A DNA stretch of 64,000 nucleotides from Silurus meridionalis (lineage: Eukaryota; Chordata; Actinopteri; Siluriformes; Siluridae), in contig NC_060884.1 in the NCBI RefSeq assembly GCF_014805685.1, positions 11,628,856 through 11,692,855 of the forward strand, read 5' to 3'. Numbering within the stretch: the stretch's first letter is position 1; each line of letters starts with the position of its first letter. A program made the position numbers and the translations under genes. Shown piece after piece: positions 26,784-39,290 of this stretch. The notes under the pieces were generated by a model. That model searched no databases. It saw only the letters and a list, made by a program, of their open reading frames with translations, and had not been told where the DNA came from.

Positions 26784-28239
26784 CTTTTTATGGTAATGAA
26801 TTACACACTCCTATATAGTGTCCTCCTAAAATGTTAGAAGCTTATTGAATGTTCTTTCCCTTATTAAAGCGTTTTTTTTATGTCAAAAGAGAAGTGTTTC
26901 AGCATGGCCTCAGTTAGCTCTCGAATTGGATCCTGTTTTAAGAGAGGCCCAGAAACGTTCAACCCCTTCCTTAAATTTTGCCAAGAGGCCAGCTGAGCTC
27001 AACTGATGAAGGATGGAAAAAGCACACGAACAGAGGAGAGCAGTGTCCTCTAGTGGACCTGACGTAAACAAATCATTTTGATCAGATGTGTGTGTGAAAC
27101 GAGCCTTTCTTCTCCGAGCTGTTTTAAATGCTTCGGTATTTCCCCTCCCAAGATAGCGTATGCTCTGTCCCCGGCTTCAGGAGATGTTTTGAGAAAGTAA
27201 AGTCTGTCGTCACGTCTGTCTCGAGCTGAATACAGCAAGTCGCAGCATGTTGGATAAACACCAGGTGTAGCGTCTGACAAAAAAAAACGGCTGTTGTGTT
27301 CTGTCTAGAAAACCTTAGCTTGTTTCGTCGCAAATGGCTTACTGTAGTATATCCCAGGCCGGTGTTATAATGGTGTCGTGAAAAACAATAGAGCAGATGT
27401 TTTCATCAGCAGTGTAGAGCCACTTATTATCTTTCAGCACCTCATATCACTTCAGCTGCTGTGTGTGTTTAGCAAGACTACATTATATCTATATGGATCA
27501 CAATGTTGCTAAATGTTAGACACCTGCTGCATTTGAGATTTCAGTCGAATGCAAATCTTTGCACATACATATCTAAAACGAGTGGGTTTTCGACTAGTAA
27601 AACTGAAAAGCATTTTTTTTTTCCAACACTGCATTCCATAATTTAGCCTTGTATCACCATTTTATCTTAAATACTTATCTCCCCTTTCGATCCTAGAGCT
27701 GCTTACACTCTCAAAGCTTTTAGTCTTATACAGTTTGTTTTTATGATCTGCAGTTTATCTGACTTTGGTAAAGAATCAAGACTTGAAGCATCTACATTTG
27801 TATATTCATGAATTGATTGTAAAAAAATAGTTTGTTTTTCTCAGTTTGTTAACGATCACTACTACTATCACTATTGGCGTATTAGTGGCAGCAAAAAGAA
27901 AGAAAGAAGGAAATGATAAAACTAGAAAAATATTTTTCTCCTGACACGTTAGTACAATGTGTGATAAACCTTTTGTTTTAGCACAATACATTCTGATATG
28001 GTAAACTTTTTTTTTGTTGGCTTTTGCGTATGAGAGAGCTGACTAAAGGAAAAACAGCAGCGACTGGTTTATCATAATATGAGAAGGAGGAAGGGATGGT
28101 GGAGTGTTTTGAGAGCCCGTTTCCCCTCGTAGACCTGCTGAGTCACAACGGTGGAGGCGTGTTAAGTCTGAATACACACATGCAAGCAGGATAAATCAAT
28201 GGTTATAGATTGAAAAAATTCTCTGCAGCTATAACTGCT

Positions 28240-28430
28240 GCAAACACTTTGTTCGCATACATTTTTTTTCTTGGTGTTACTTCAAGCGGCATTGCAGTGA
28301 ATCTTGCCAGACTCGACAGAGCTGATTGAATGCCTCCTACTATTGAACCTTTCGATCTAGCCTTTCCCAGAGCAGTTCGATTGGTTTAAGGTCAGGTGCC
28401 TAGACAGCCTGTTTTACTAAAGGCAGCACA
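28240..28430 (-). mobile_element. Possible Tc1-type remnant
   Basis: The text CCAGAGCAGTTCGATTGG and TTAAGGTCAGGTGCCTAGAC matches wording I recall from antisense non-coding parts of fish Tc1-like elements. No transposase or terminal repeat can be made out. Confidence 0.35.
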
Positions 28431-29224
28431 ATATGTCTAGCACAGCTCGAGGCATCATGGAAAAAATAAACATTACATATACCCACACATTTGACACACA
28501 CAGTATATAGACAGTATGTCATGAGAAGTCAATATAGGGTTATAGAGCTGAAGATATGTTTGTAAAGTGTCTCTGGGTTGGTGATGGTTAGTTGCACAGA
28601 CGATTCAAGCGGTGATGTAGAATGTAATAAGTAAACAGTAGACCTCATCGGTTCTATGTTTCTCTTTTGCTTGTTCACGCTGTCTCTTAAATGTACACTC
28701 TCTCTGATTTTCAGTAAGCCTGAAACCTGCCATCCTTCTTTTTTACGTGTGTGTGTGTGTGTGTTGGGCATGGGGGTTAAGAATTGATTTCTCCATGTAG
28801 GAAGTCTGTTCACAAGCTTATTTACTGTGGTTTGGACGTAGTACCGGTGTCTGCCTGTGGGGGGAAATCTAACCTCACCAATAACATACTCATAATGGCT
28901 GCTCTCCAAATGAGCACATGTGCTCACACACACACACACACTGCACTTCACTCTATCATGCACTGCCAGAGCTTCAGTGCAGCTTGTAGTATACAATAAA
29001 TTCTCAATTTATCTCACTTGAGATCTTACTCTAACTGAGAGATCTAGGGCTGTGTAAAGTAAAAGACTCTGATCTGGTGCACCTCTGCTAGTATTGTGTC
29101 TGTGATTGAATTGCCATCACTGATTATTTTTTAATTACTCATTTTGAATGAATAGACTTAAGACCATTTTTAGGTCGTGCATCTGAAATGATCACTGTTG
29201 ATCGGTATTCTAAAAGGTTTGCTA

Positions 29225-30060
29225 TTAGTCAAGTCAAAAAGCTTTTATTGTCATTTTAACCATATATAGCTAATGCAGTACACGGTGACATGAGACATTT
29301 TTCCAGAACGCTGACGCTACATAAAACAACGTTATGCTACATCACACAACATAGAGCTACGTAACATAACACAAAGCTATATAAATACAGTATAAGTACA
29401 GTATGCTATGATTAGAATATAATATGGGTGGAGCTGAACACATGGATGTGGATGAAGTAAAATGAGTATTAAGTGTTTAAGTTCGGTACAGTTCAGTTCT
29501 GTGTGTTGAGGAACATGATGGCTTGAGGGCGGAAAAAACTGTTGCACACTCTGGATGTGACGGCTCGAATGCTTTGGAATTTTTTCCTGATGGTAAGAGA
29601 GTGAAAAGTGTGTGTGACGGGAGTGTGGGGTCGTCCACAATGCTGTTGGCTTTGCGGATGCAGCGTGTGGTGTGAATGTCCGTGATAAAGGGGGGAGAGA
29701 CTCCACTGATCTTCTCGGCAGTCCTCACTGTCCTCTGTAGGGTATTCCGTTCGGAAATGGTGCAGTTCCCATACCCGGCAGTGAAGCAGCTGTTCAGGAT
29801 GATCTCGATGGTCCCTCTGTAGAACTTGGTCAAGATGGGTGGAGGGAGATGGGCTTTCCTTAGCCTTTCCAGGAGTAGAGGCACTGCAGGGCTTTTTTGG
29901 TGATGGAACTGGTGTTGAGTGACCAGGTGATGTTTTCCACCAGAGGATCACCAAGGAATATGTTGCTCTTTCGATCTCCACGGAGAATCCATCGATGTTC
30001 AGTGGAGAATGGCTGCTCTATAGTCAATAACCATCCTTTTAGTTTTGTCAACGTTTAGAG
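29225..30060 (-). pseudogene. 3' end of a non-LTR retrotransposon (reverse transcriptase C-terminus)
   Basis: On the minus strand the frames at 29477-29884 and 29493-29981 together encode the end of the ORF2 protein of a fish non-LTR element. LERLRKAHLPPPILTKFYRG, then TIE(I)IL, YGNCT, LQRTVRTAEKISG, DIHTTRCIRKANSIVDD and PSHTLFTLLPSG appear in family order, ending PQAIMFLNTQ. The switch between the two frames shows a frameshift. The 3' tail reads AATGACAATAAAAGCTTTTT on the minus strand at about 29227-29256. The 5' part is missing, as is usual for these elements. Confidence 0.85.
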
Positions 30061-31407
30061 TCGTTCTTGTTGATAAGAGCTACCATGTGTCATCAGCGAA
30101 CTTGATGATGTGAGAACCATTTTGGATCCGGAGAGGCCGCTGCGTGCTACTGCCACACCGCCATCTTGGATTTCGGATTAAGGGGTTTGAGACGCAAGTT
30201 TTCTTAACAGAAAAGGAGACTTTACTGATCTAAATGCCAAAATTGAAGTTTGCCGCTGAATTTATGTAATTCTTGAATTATCTTTTTATTGTGCAATGTG
30301 ATTTACTATTCTGTTAAAAGAAATATTCATCAAGGGATGTTTGGATGGTTTTTTTATGTTTATTCCAGAGAAACCATTTGTTAAAGGAAACGTGCATATA
30401 AACATTAAGGTTCATAGAAACATTCAGATAGCTTGATCTTCAATAGTTGTATATGACTTGTATTTAAATAATAATGAATAGTAAGAATTATTTTTTTAAC
30501 AGTACTTCTTTTTAGATTTTTTCACCCACAGTCTCCTATGTTAAAATACAAAGGGCCGTAAATAAGTATAAATTGAAAAGCAATGAGTTTTGTCTCATTT
30601 TGAAATCGTTTTCTCAAAACACCAGGGCTGCCTGTATCGTGTTTTGATCATTATCAAATTTGGCTGGTTTTGAACAAGGTTGTGGGTGGAGATGAGGAGA
30701 GAGAAAAAAACACACACACACAAAAAACAAGTCTACAGATGGTGTTTTTCGGTTTAAAACTAATTCTCATCTGCCAAGATCTTGTGTTAAAGCAAATATT
30801 TGGAATTAAATTAATGAATTTCCTGCAAACAAAGGCTGTGTGAAACAAAGGAAACTTGTACGTGTATTTGGCACAGCAGCATTTCTGTTGTAAGATGTAT
30901 TGTTAAGATTAAGTGATATTATGGAGTGGACGATGTCTATCAGCATTCATGATATCAAAGCATATTGCGGATGTTACGAATAATAAATAGAAAACAGATT
31001 CACCACAGTGGACCTGTCTCCTGTGCACAGAGTGGGAGGAAAATGAAAGAAAAAAGCCTCTCCCTTTTCATATACACAAGCATTCTGGGTTAGTTTCAGG
31101 CCTTTTGTGTGGTTTTCAAGATTAAGATTTCGCTGAGACCTTGCAACCCTGCCAACCACCGTCTCTCTTCATATCTGGCGTTGAGGCGGTGGTGTCTTCA
31201 TGTTTTACTAACCCTTTCGTTTTTTTTTTTTTTGTTTGAACTCGCATTCTTCATAGCTGAGGGGTTTGATGTGGGGTGTGTTCAGGCCAACAAGGAGAGA
31301 ATGCGTTAGCAGCACACAATAAAAACCAACTGCCCTGGCTGTTCCTTAAAGACAATGTGAACTCTGGCTGTTTTCATTTCATTTTTTTTGTGTTTTGGAC
31401 AGTAGAG

Positions 31408-31449
<42 letters not shown>
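31408..31449. repeat. (GT)n microsatellite
   Basis: About 21 units. A second (GT)n tract lies 120 bases further on. Confidence 0.97.
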
Positions 31450-31452
<3 letters not shown>

Positions 31453-31566
31453 GAAGTCTCTGCAGGGAAGATGTGAGCTTTTCCTTTTTTTCCCCCTCAT
31501 GCAGTATTTTCAAAGCCCTTTTATCTGGTTCAGATGTTACGGTTCTCATGTTCACTCTTTCTTGTA

Positions 31567-31568
<2 letters not shown>

Positions 31569-31608
<40 letters not shown>
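31569..31608. repeat. (GT)n microsatellite
   Basis: About 20 units in the same orientation as the tract at 31408. Confidence 0.97.
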
Positions 31609-31610
<2 letters not shown>

Positions 31611-32559
31611 GGTGTTGTAATCCTTCTCACCTGTTCGCCTCATTATCGGCTGGTGTGTGGCGAAGCGTGGCGGAGCATGAAAGCGAAGGGAGTTTGGAGT
31701 AATGAGCATCCATCAGTCCCTGTCCCACTACCACTGAGCACTACAAATCCCCACTGAGAGACAGACAGACTGAAAGCAAAAGCGAACGCAAAAAAAAAAC
31801 CATGCACACAGCTGCCGTTACATCGCAATGCTAATAAACATAACCGATGTTCGAACAGCCAATTAGAATTGCGGCGTAAGACAAATTACCAGCTGAGCTG
31901 CAGAAAATCTTAATTGAAACAATTAAGCATGTTGAAATAAAAAAAAAAAGCAGCAAAAGTAGCTCAAGACATTAAAAACAAAGCATGAGCCTGGGATGAA
32001 TCTGTTGCTTTTGAAGTGGTGGACTGCTCCAGTTCTCAGTGATACACAGAAGAAGAAAAAAAAGAGGCTAGAAAATATGGAGAAAAGGGAAGCAGATATT
32101 GCACCTAAATAATGAGTACGGTTTGCAGACATGCTGTGTGCTGTGTAATTATTCGATAGTGACAACCCTTGGAGTCAAAATACAAACGCAGAATGCCGGC
32201 TTTCCCTATCCTGTCAGGTTAACGATCAAGGAACAGCCATTTGTACGTACATCCTCTTCCATCTGACCAGAAATGCCATCCAGGATGCAAGCCCAATGTT
32301 TTAAAAGACTTCCAGAGAGCTTTAGTCTGCAATGTGAAAAATGTAAAAAGTCCACAGCGTTCTGGGATGAATTCTCATGGACTGATTACCCAAAGGATAA
32401 AATTAGTTATGGATTTAGATGAATGAGCTGTAAGTGTTGCAGATGAGCCCTGAATCAGCTTAACCTTCAAGCCATGAGCATGTATTTTTATATTTTTTGT
32501 ACCGGAGGGCACAAAGGAAATTAAACGCATTATAAAAAAAGTTCAGCGTTTCATAACTT

Positions 32560-32960
32560 TATTAGGTTGTGCGCCTGAGCTACTGTCAGAGCAGGATATG
32601 AAATAAATGTATAAAATGCAGCCTAATGGGGGGTTGATGGATTAAGTGCTATTTTGTAAACTGCCCAACGATAAGCGGAAGCCATGTCGCTTAATCCGAC
32701 CTAGGACCGTCTATAATGCAATTGGAGTGGTGATTTTTATATAGGGCCATGGCTTCTCCTTAATTATGTAGGTGTACTGGCTATTGAAAAATCCTTTCTT
32801 TAAAGTGTCCCCTCAAGAAAAACAAGAAGACAATTTGCATAATCGAAATGGTCTGCCAAGAAAATCAACTCTCCTGTGCGTAACCCAACTCCAAATATGA
32901 GCAACTGTGAGGAAATATCACATCAACTTTGAATATGCCCCTGAGAGAGAGGACAATGTG
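32560..32960. promoter_or_regulatory. Possible conserved non-coding element
   Basis: This is a repeat-free stretch with motifs typical of developmental enhancers: GATTAAG (32640), GCTTAATCC (32688), CTTAATTATG (32759) and TTTGCATAATCG (32834). It has no open frame of note. Only cross-species alignment could confirm it. Confidence 0.3.
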
Positions 32961-35704
32961 GACACAAGTATGCGCCGATTAAAGTGTGGCCAGAGAATCA
33001 CTGACTGTTCATACTGTTGTGCACGCATACAATAGAATAAGGATTGCGAATATCGCAAATTGGCTTCCTAAAAATAATAATAGATCAGCTACACAATTTA
33101 TCTCACTTTTATGAGCATTGTAGTTGACGGTAAATTCTGATTGACCCACGTGGCATGTTCTCATTGCTCAACATTGTGCAGTCTCTGTGGGCTTTGCTGT
33201 ATTGATTGTGGAATATTGAGAAGATTCACAACATTTGCTCATATTACCAGCAGTTATGGTCTGTTAATTCCCTGCAGCCTGTAATTATTTTTTATATCAA
33301 GGTCTGTATTGCAGTCATTGTAGATGAATCACTCAAGCTGTGCTTGTTGATGCAAACTGATCTTCAGTACAATATAAGTCTTGTACTACATTTAGGAGAG
33401 GATTAAACAAACATACTTAGGGTTGAGTATGTGTTGTGAGGAAATTTGCTATAAATCTAGTGCCAGTTTATTACTGTGTTATCGATCATTCTATGCATGT
33501 TCCTTTTGGTACTAGTATATCTAAAGTGGGGTCCTGGTTAAGGAGAATTTGTTAAAGGAATAAAAGTGAACACCATCTGGCAAATGTCTTTTTAAAGGGT
33601 CTGTTTAAAGGGTGTTTCCTGCTGAGCAGGGGCCATGGTCAACAGCCCTTTCACCCTACCTCATCTCTCATATACACACACATCCACACTTGCACACACA
33701 CCGAGACGACTGTGCAAGGTCCTGGTGTCAACATTTGAGTGGCAGTTTCAAAGTAAGCATTTGCCACTCAGGGAGCCAAGAGGGAGCAGCCAAACAAGCA
33801 CTGTCAGTCAACCGTTACCATGACAATGAGAAGGCTTGCCCCATCCCTTGGTTCTTTTGTGTCTTTATTGAATTAGCACACAGGTTGCCTTTGTGGCTCC
33901 GCACAAGGGTAATTGAAAACACATCACGAGGAGAGGGCTCGGAAAAAAAGGAAGGATGCGCGTCAGCGCACTCCATTAGATATGCCAATGCTGAAGAGAA
34001 ATAATTAATATATCAGAATGACAGAAAAATTACAATGAAACACCAAAAAAAAGGATTATTGCATGTAGGGATTTTAAGAGCAGTTTCCGGTAATGTTAAC
34101 AATCCTAAACAAGCCAAATAAACAAAATGATCTCGTGCTTACTAATAAGAACATGCTTTTCTTGTAGCAATTAGAATGTTTTCTTACAATAGAGAGGCAT
34201 AGTAAAGACGGCATTTCTATGCGGATGCTTTTACGATTCCATACAGACAGTTCGTCCCGCCTCTCCTCGTCAGCAAACTCATTCCCGTACACGGCTACTT
34301 TAAATGCACAGACTCACTGGCAGGAGCTTATTCCATTTAAACATTTAGAAATAGCAGTAAAGGCCAAGTCATTTTATGGACAGCAGGGAAACGGAACCAG
34401 TCGAAGAGTTTGATTTCTCATTCCCACATTAAGGACACCTACATCAATTCTACAGATGCAGCCCAGGTCCTGAGTACTAGTGGCCTACAAAAGCAGCTCA
34501 TAGGAGGTGTAGTCATTGGAAATGTGTTTTGCAGGCAGGGAAGCATCATGATCGGTTTAGTTAGAAGACCAGTCAATTTCTGCTTTTGGATTGTATTTTA
34601 AGGATTGAACTCCTAAAAGGGTTGACCTATCGAACTACATTTATAAACACTGAAACTCTCTTTAGTTTTGTTGTGCTTTTTTGTGTTTTCTGTTCATAAT
34701 TTTTATTTTATTTAGTTTTTTTATATTGCTGTGTTATGTACCTTGCTCTTTTCCTCTGATCTGCCTTGCCTGTTCAGAAATAGTAATGATGCAGGCTTTC
34801 TTGGCCAAAGTTTAATGGATTCATGATGTCTCTCCTAATTGAGCTGAGCCATTGTACTCCCCAAAAAAATGATAGGAGTGTTGTGGTGCAAATGCAGTTT
34901 GAATTGGAGTAAAATTACAGGGCCTGTGGTCTTTTTATAGAAAAGAAAAAGGAAAGCCCTGTTGTCCATTTTCCTCCCATTCACCATCTTGTAACAGGGG
35001 TGGATAGGATGTAGGAGAGTGGAATTATCTACAAACAAACAGAAGGCCTTCGATAGCTGTGTTGAGGAAAACAGCTACCAGGGAATAATGGTCAGCCTAA
35101 TAACCCAGGCTGTAAAAGAATTGGTGACACTGGCTAAGTGCACCTTGTGTCTGTTTTCTCTTTTTAAAAGAGTTCTGAGTGCTTCTTTGAGGCTCCTAAA
35201 TGTGGTATCGACAAGCTTCTGTTGTGGGTTGAGGAGCCTCTTGAAATGGCCCTTGGAGGAAATTTACCAGTCTTGCGTTGCTATTTATAGAGTTAACATA
35301 TGACAAAAAATCTGATTAAATAGCTTTAATTCCATGTGGATTATTCAGTATTGCATTTGCACATCTAGGTTTCATGCTCAGAATTATCATAGAAATTCAT
35401 TAACCCATCGATTAAGTACAGGAAATTGAGAAGTTCAATAGTTAACTGATACAAATCAATTTTCATATTTTCCACTAATAAGATTAGGGACTGACACTTA
35501 AATGCCAGTTTTTTTTGTGTATACGCAGGCAGGGTGACACAAGGGACCTGGAGATGTGAAAAACTCGCCTTTGTCATGCTAGTTGACTGGATAATCAAAT
35601 TGATTTTGTATGCTGATGAGATTTGTATTGATAAGGATTAAGCATTGTAGATAATTATCAGTGAAACGGTGTCAAGTGGGTTATACAACCTCTGTCTGAC
35701 TGGC

Positions 35705-35846
<142 letters not shown>

Positions 35847-36119
35847 TCTCAATGGACAATACTATAGAAATGAAACATGGATATATTTTAGCGTAGTCAA
35901 TGTAAGCTTGTAAAGCAGTATAGATTTACTGTGCTGAAAATAACTCCAGCCATTATTGTCAGTGATAACAGCTGTACGTCGCTTGTCCTATTCATCATGC
36001 TCATGTTTTTGTCTGCTTGATAGGACCATCCAAATTTGGGTATCATGTATTACAGCAGTTAATATTTGATACTTTGAGTACAATTCTCTCATACTGAGCA
36101 CTGGATGTTCAACATGGCA

Positions 36120-37014
36120 CCTCATGGCAAAAAAAAAGGATTTGAGAATTAGAATTGTTGTTCTCCACAAACATAAGAAGATCAGCGAAACCCAGAAACT
36201 GAGTTACAGTACAGTGGCCAGGGTCATACAGAGGTTTTCCGAGACAAGTTCCACTCTGCTCACAGGAAAGCCAGCAAACAGTTTGCTGAAGACAACCTGT
36301 CCAAGAGTATTAATTACTGGAACCATCTTTTGTGGTTTGATGAGACTATACCTTTTTCGGCTCAGATGGTGTCCAGCATGTGTGGTGACCCCATGGTGAG
36401 GAGAACCAAGTAAATTGTGTCTTGCCTACAGTCATGCTTGTTGGTGGAGGCATCATGAGTGCTGCTGGTACTGAGAAGCTTTGGTTTATTGAGGGAAACA
36501 TGGATTCCAACATGTTCTACTACATTCTCAAGCAGAACATGATACCGTTCTTTCAGAAACTGGGCCGAACGTCAGTTTTCCAGCATTATAAGGACCCCAA
36601 ACAAACAACCACCAAGATGACAACTGCTTTGCTGAGGAAGCTTAAGGTGATTAAGTGGCCAAGTATGTCTATAGACCTGAACCCTACTGAGCACCTGTGG
36701 GGCCTCCTCAAGCGGAAGGTGGAGAAGCGCCATCTGTCTAACATCCAGCAGCTCTGTGATGTCATTATGGAAGAGTGGAAGAGGATCCCAGCAACATCCT
36801 GTGCAGCTCTGGAGAATTCCATGCCCAGGAGGATTAAGGCAGTGCTAGATAACAGTGGTGATCACACAGAATATTGACATTTTGGACACAGTTTTGACAT
36901 GTTAATTTAGGGTGTACTCACTTTTGTTGTCAGCTATTTTGACAATGTCTTTATGTTGATTTATTTTTAGAGAAAAGTAAATCTGTACTGCTATACGAGC
37001 TGCACATTTGAATA
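36120..37014 (+). pseudogene. Tc1-like element with inactivated transposase
   Basis: A frame at 36124 starts MAKKKDLRIRIVVLHKHKK and SYSTVARVIQRF (DNA-binding end). It then jumps into the catalytic region, showing an internal deletion. A second frame (36422-36877) covers the catalytic C-terminal part: SAAGTEKLWFIEGN, FQHYKDPKQT, SIDLNPTEHLWGLLK and VLDNSGDHTEY. In Tc1 proteins the motif is FQxDNDPKH. Here the catalytic Asp has become Tyr, so the enzyme is dead, although the Glu of NPTEHLW remains. The 3' non-coding part reads GGTGTACTCACTTTTGTTG (36911). The left end was not located. Confidence 0.85.
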
Positions 37015-37016
37015 TA

Positions 37017-37641
37017 CAGTGGGACCTCGGGTTACGAGTTTAATTGGTTCCATCACTTTACTCTTAACCTGAAAAGCTCGTATCCCGATACAAATTTTCC
37101 CATAACAATGAATAGAAACTTCGGTAATTCGTTCTGGACACCCAAAAAGTGTTTCTTAAGAAAAAAATAACGCCAATATTCACTAATATTATTTACTTTT
37201 AACATGTTATATTGAAATCGTATCATATAAAAACATATAAACATATAAACAATAAATCTTTAAATGGTACCTTACCTTTAAGAAGTCTCGCTGCGTGCAT
37301 GATGGAGACAATGTCCGTAGAAGCGGGAGGAGGGGGAGTTATTGTTTGGAAGGAGAATTTCCATCAGGCTACTTTGTTGGCGGCATGGTGATAGGAATAC
37401 GTACAGTATTTAAAGTTCAGTAATTCCACACTGTTAGAGCGACGAGCGGATGTGTATGTGCTGCACGAGAGCGCAGCGAGAGCACGTGGCGATACGTAAA
37501 AAACTAACCTGCCTGCGATTTTTCCGTGCGCAACGCTCGTATCCTAAAAAATTTCTCGTAACTAGAGGCAACATTTTTTATGAACTGCGATTCGTAACCT
37601 GAATTATACGTATGCCGGGGCGTTCGTAACCCGAGGTTCCA

Positions 37642-37644
<3 letters not shown>
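37017..37644. mobile_element. Complete 628-bp TIR element (non-autonomous, TA target)
   Basis: The left terminus CAGTGGGACCTCGGGTTACG is repeated inverted at the right end as CGTAACCCGAGGTTCCACTG, with one mismatch in about 21 bases. Both ends are flanked by TA (37015-37016 and 37645-37646), the target duplicated by Tc1/mariner-type transposases. No transposase frame lies inside, so it depends on a helper. The end sequence recalls pogo/Tigger-like families, but this is not certain. It inserted directly next to the end of the Tc1 copy on its left. Confidence 0.85.

Positions 37645-37717
<73 letters not shown>
37645..37717. repeat. (TA)n microsatellite
   Basis: About 36 units, growing from the TA target site at the right end of the TIR element. 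Confidence 0.97.
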
Positions 37718-37721
<4 letters not shown>

Positions 37722-37765
37722 ATCAGAATCAGGTTTATTGGCCAAGTGTTTGAAATTGAATTTGA
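37716..37765 (-). mobile_element. LINE 3' tail (CAATAAACCTGATTCTGA type)
   Basis: The + strand reads TCAGAATCAGAATCAGGTTT and then ATTGGCCAAGTG. Its reverse complement is the 3' end of a fish non-LTR family. The same tail occurs on the + strand at 51620-51669. Confidence 0.7.
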
Positions 37766-37869
37766 TAATTGTATTAGATTTTTTATTTATTTATATATTT
37801 GTATTTTGCATTTTTTTTTGTAAAATGCCACTTAAATGCACTGAATGGGTTTAGTTTTTTACAGATTGC

Positions 37870-38010
37870 AATTTCAGCAATAATGTTTATGGATGTGGTG
37901 AGGGAAGACATCCAGGTAGGTTGAAAGAGGCAGATGTAGAGGACGGGGGTATGGAAACGAATGATCCACTGTGGCGACCCCAAATGGGAGCAGCCCAGAA
38001 GAATTTCAAC
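37870..38010 (+). mobile_element. RTE-type LINE 3' end fragment
   Basis: GGATGTGGTGAGGGAAGACA, then AATGATCCACTGTGGCGACC and GGGAGCAGCCCAGAAGAA are the closing blocks of a fish RTE-like LINE. Its tail GTGGCGACCCC..GGGAG.AGCC is also the tail of the SINE at 54764-54998. The 5' part is missing. Confidence 0.65.
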
Positions 38011-39109
38011 AATAATGTACATTTTTCTAAATAGGAAACAAATTACTTATTCATTTTAAGAGACCCATTGTATTTTTTCTTGTATTAATTAAGAAAAAGG
38101 ACTTGACATCCAATTAATTGAGAAGATAGACTAAAATGGTTGCTGAAATGTAAAGGGTGTACTTACTTTTGTTTAGCTGAATTCTGTCTTACAACCATAC
38201 CATCATATAAGCAGACAAAAACCATGCTGTAGCCACCAGAAGCCTGGCTTCTTCCCAGGCCTGACAGAAAGAAAAGGTGTCCAGCACTTTTCTCCTCACA
38301 ATATGAGACCCAGTTTCCAGCTCATTAAGGCTGACAGATGAAATATGAACACGTTTAATATCCAGCCTAATAGCCTTCGTTGACAAGCCACATAAGTTAG
38401 CTGACTAGAGGACTGTCATGACATTTGGATAATGAACTGTAAATAGGATTTTATTAGGCCTCACTATAGTCGTCTAAAGTGGGGTGAAAAGAGGGCTTAT
38501 TGTGGCAAAGGTTACGACTCGATTTTAATGCCCTTATTATAGACATGTGCTGTTTTAACCAGCAGGGGCAATTCGGTGTTTGTTGGAAACGTGCCAAATC
38601 CGAAGGCATATTAGTCAGTCAGATAGAGAATACACTTTCCTGGGCCAAATCCCTCCTCTCTCATCACCTCATCATCACCAATTTATTTACGTTTAAATAC
38701 ATTCATATCGTCCTCACTTGTGCCTGACAGCTTTTCATTGACGCTTCTTCATTTTCTGTGAACCATTTTGTTCTTCTTTTGGCGGGGGCTTGAAATCATA
38801 TCTTTTCAGAGCTGTCAGGATTAGGGGTGAATATGGTGGGAAATATTTCGATTATAGCTCAGACCTACTTGGTCTACATCACCTGGTAATAAGCAGTATG
38901 ATTCTGCACCAGGTCTGTAGTAGCCAGGGTTTGAACACATACTGGTTATACATTTTCCACTGGATCAACAATGTTTTCTACTTATTTCCATTTACCAGAC
39001 TGCTCCGAAATGTCTGCAGTTAAGGATTCCTTTAGTTATATGAAAATCAATTGCTCCCTCAGTACAGATTTTTATTTTACGACCTATTTAAATGTAAGGG
39101 TAATTTACC

Positions 39110-39290
39110 TTTATGGTATTTAGCAGATGCCCTTATTTAGAGTGGCTTACCTTTATTTCGTACACATGAGCAGTTGAGGGCCTCGCTCAAGGCACTTCAT
39201 CAGTGACAGTTCTGTGGCATTGGGCATTTGAACTTAGGATCCTCCGATCAGAAGTCTAATGTATTAAACTCTGAGCTACCACCACCACGT
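39110..39290 (-). mobile_element. tRNA-derived SINE (diverged)
   Basis: On the minus strand the head reads GGTGGTAGCTCAGAGTTTAA (A-box-like) and then CTAAGTTCAAATGCCC (B-box-like). The body GCCTTGAGCGAGGCCCTCAA and the tail AAGGGCATCTGCTAAATACC follow. This order matches a SINE family common in teleosts. The promoter boxes are degraded. Confidence 0.75.

Larger units (their letters stand above)
21061..29224. other. Non-coding stretch without a recognised gene
   Basis: No gene is supported. It includes poly-T runs (22837-22857, 22885-22902), poly-A (25940-25963), (GA)n (26330-26382), (TA)n (26729-26770), and a possible Tc1-type remnant near 28240-28430. The longest frame, 21897-22385 (162 codons), has no recognised domain. 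Confidence 0.5.
30061..35703. other. Non-coding stretch without a recognised gene
   Basis: The first 60 bases still resemble LINE sequence (GTCATCAGCGAACTTGATGA near 30091). The rest has two (GT)n tracts (31408-31449 and 31569-31608) and long unique-looking parts. The segment 32560-32960 is listed separately. No gene or RNA was recognised. Confidence 0.5.

Noticed and set aside
28529..28996. 155-codon minus-strand frame
   Set aside because: It spans a (GT)n tract and has no domain or family similarity.
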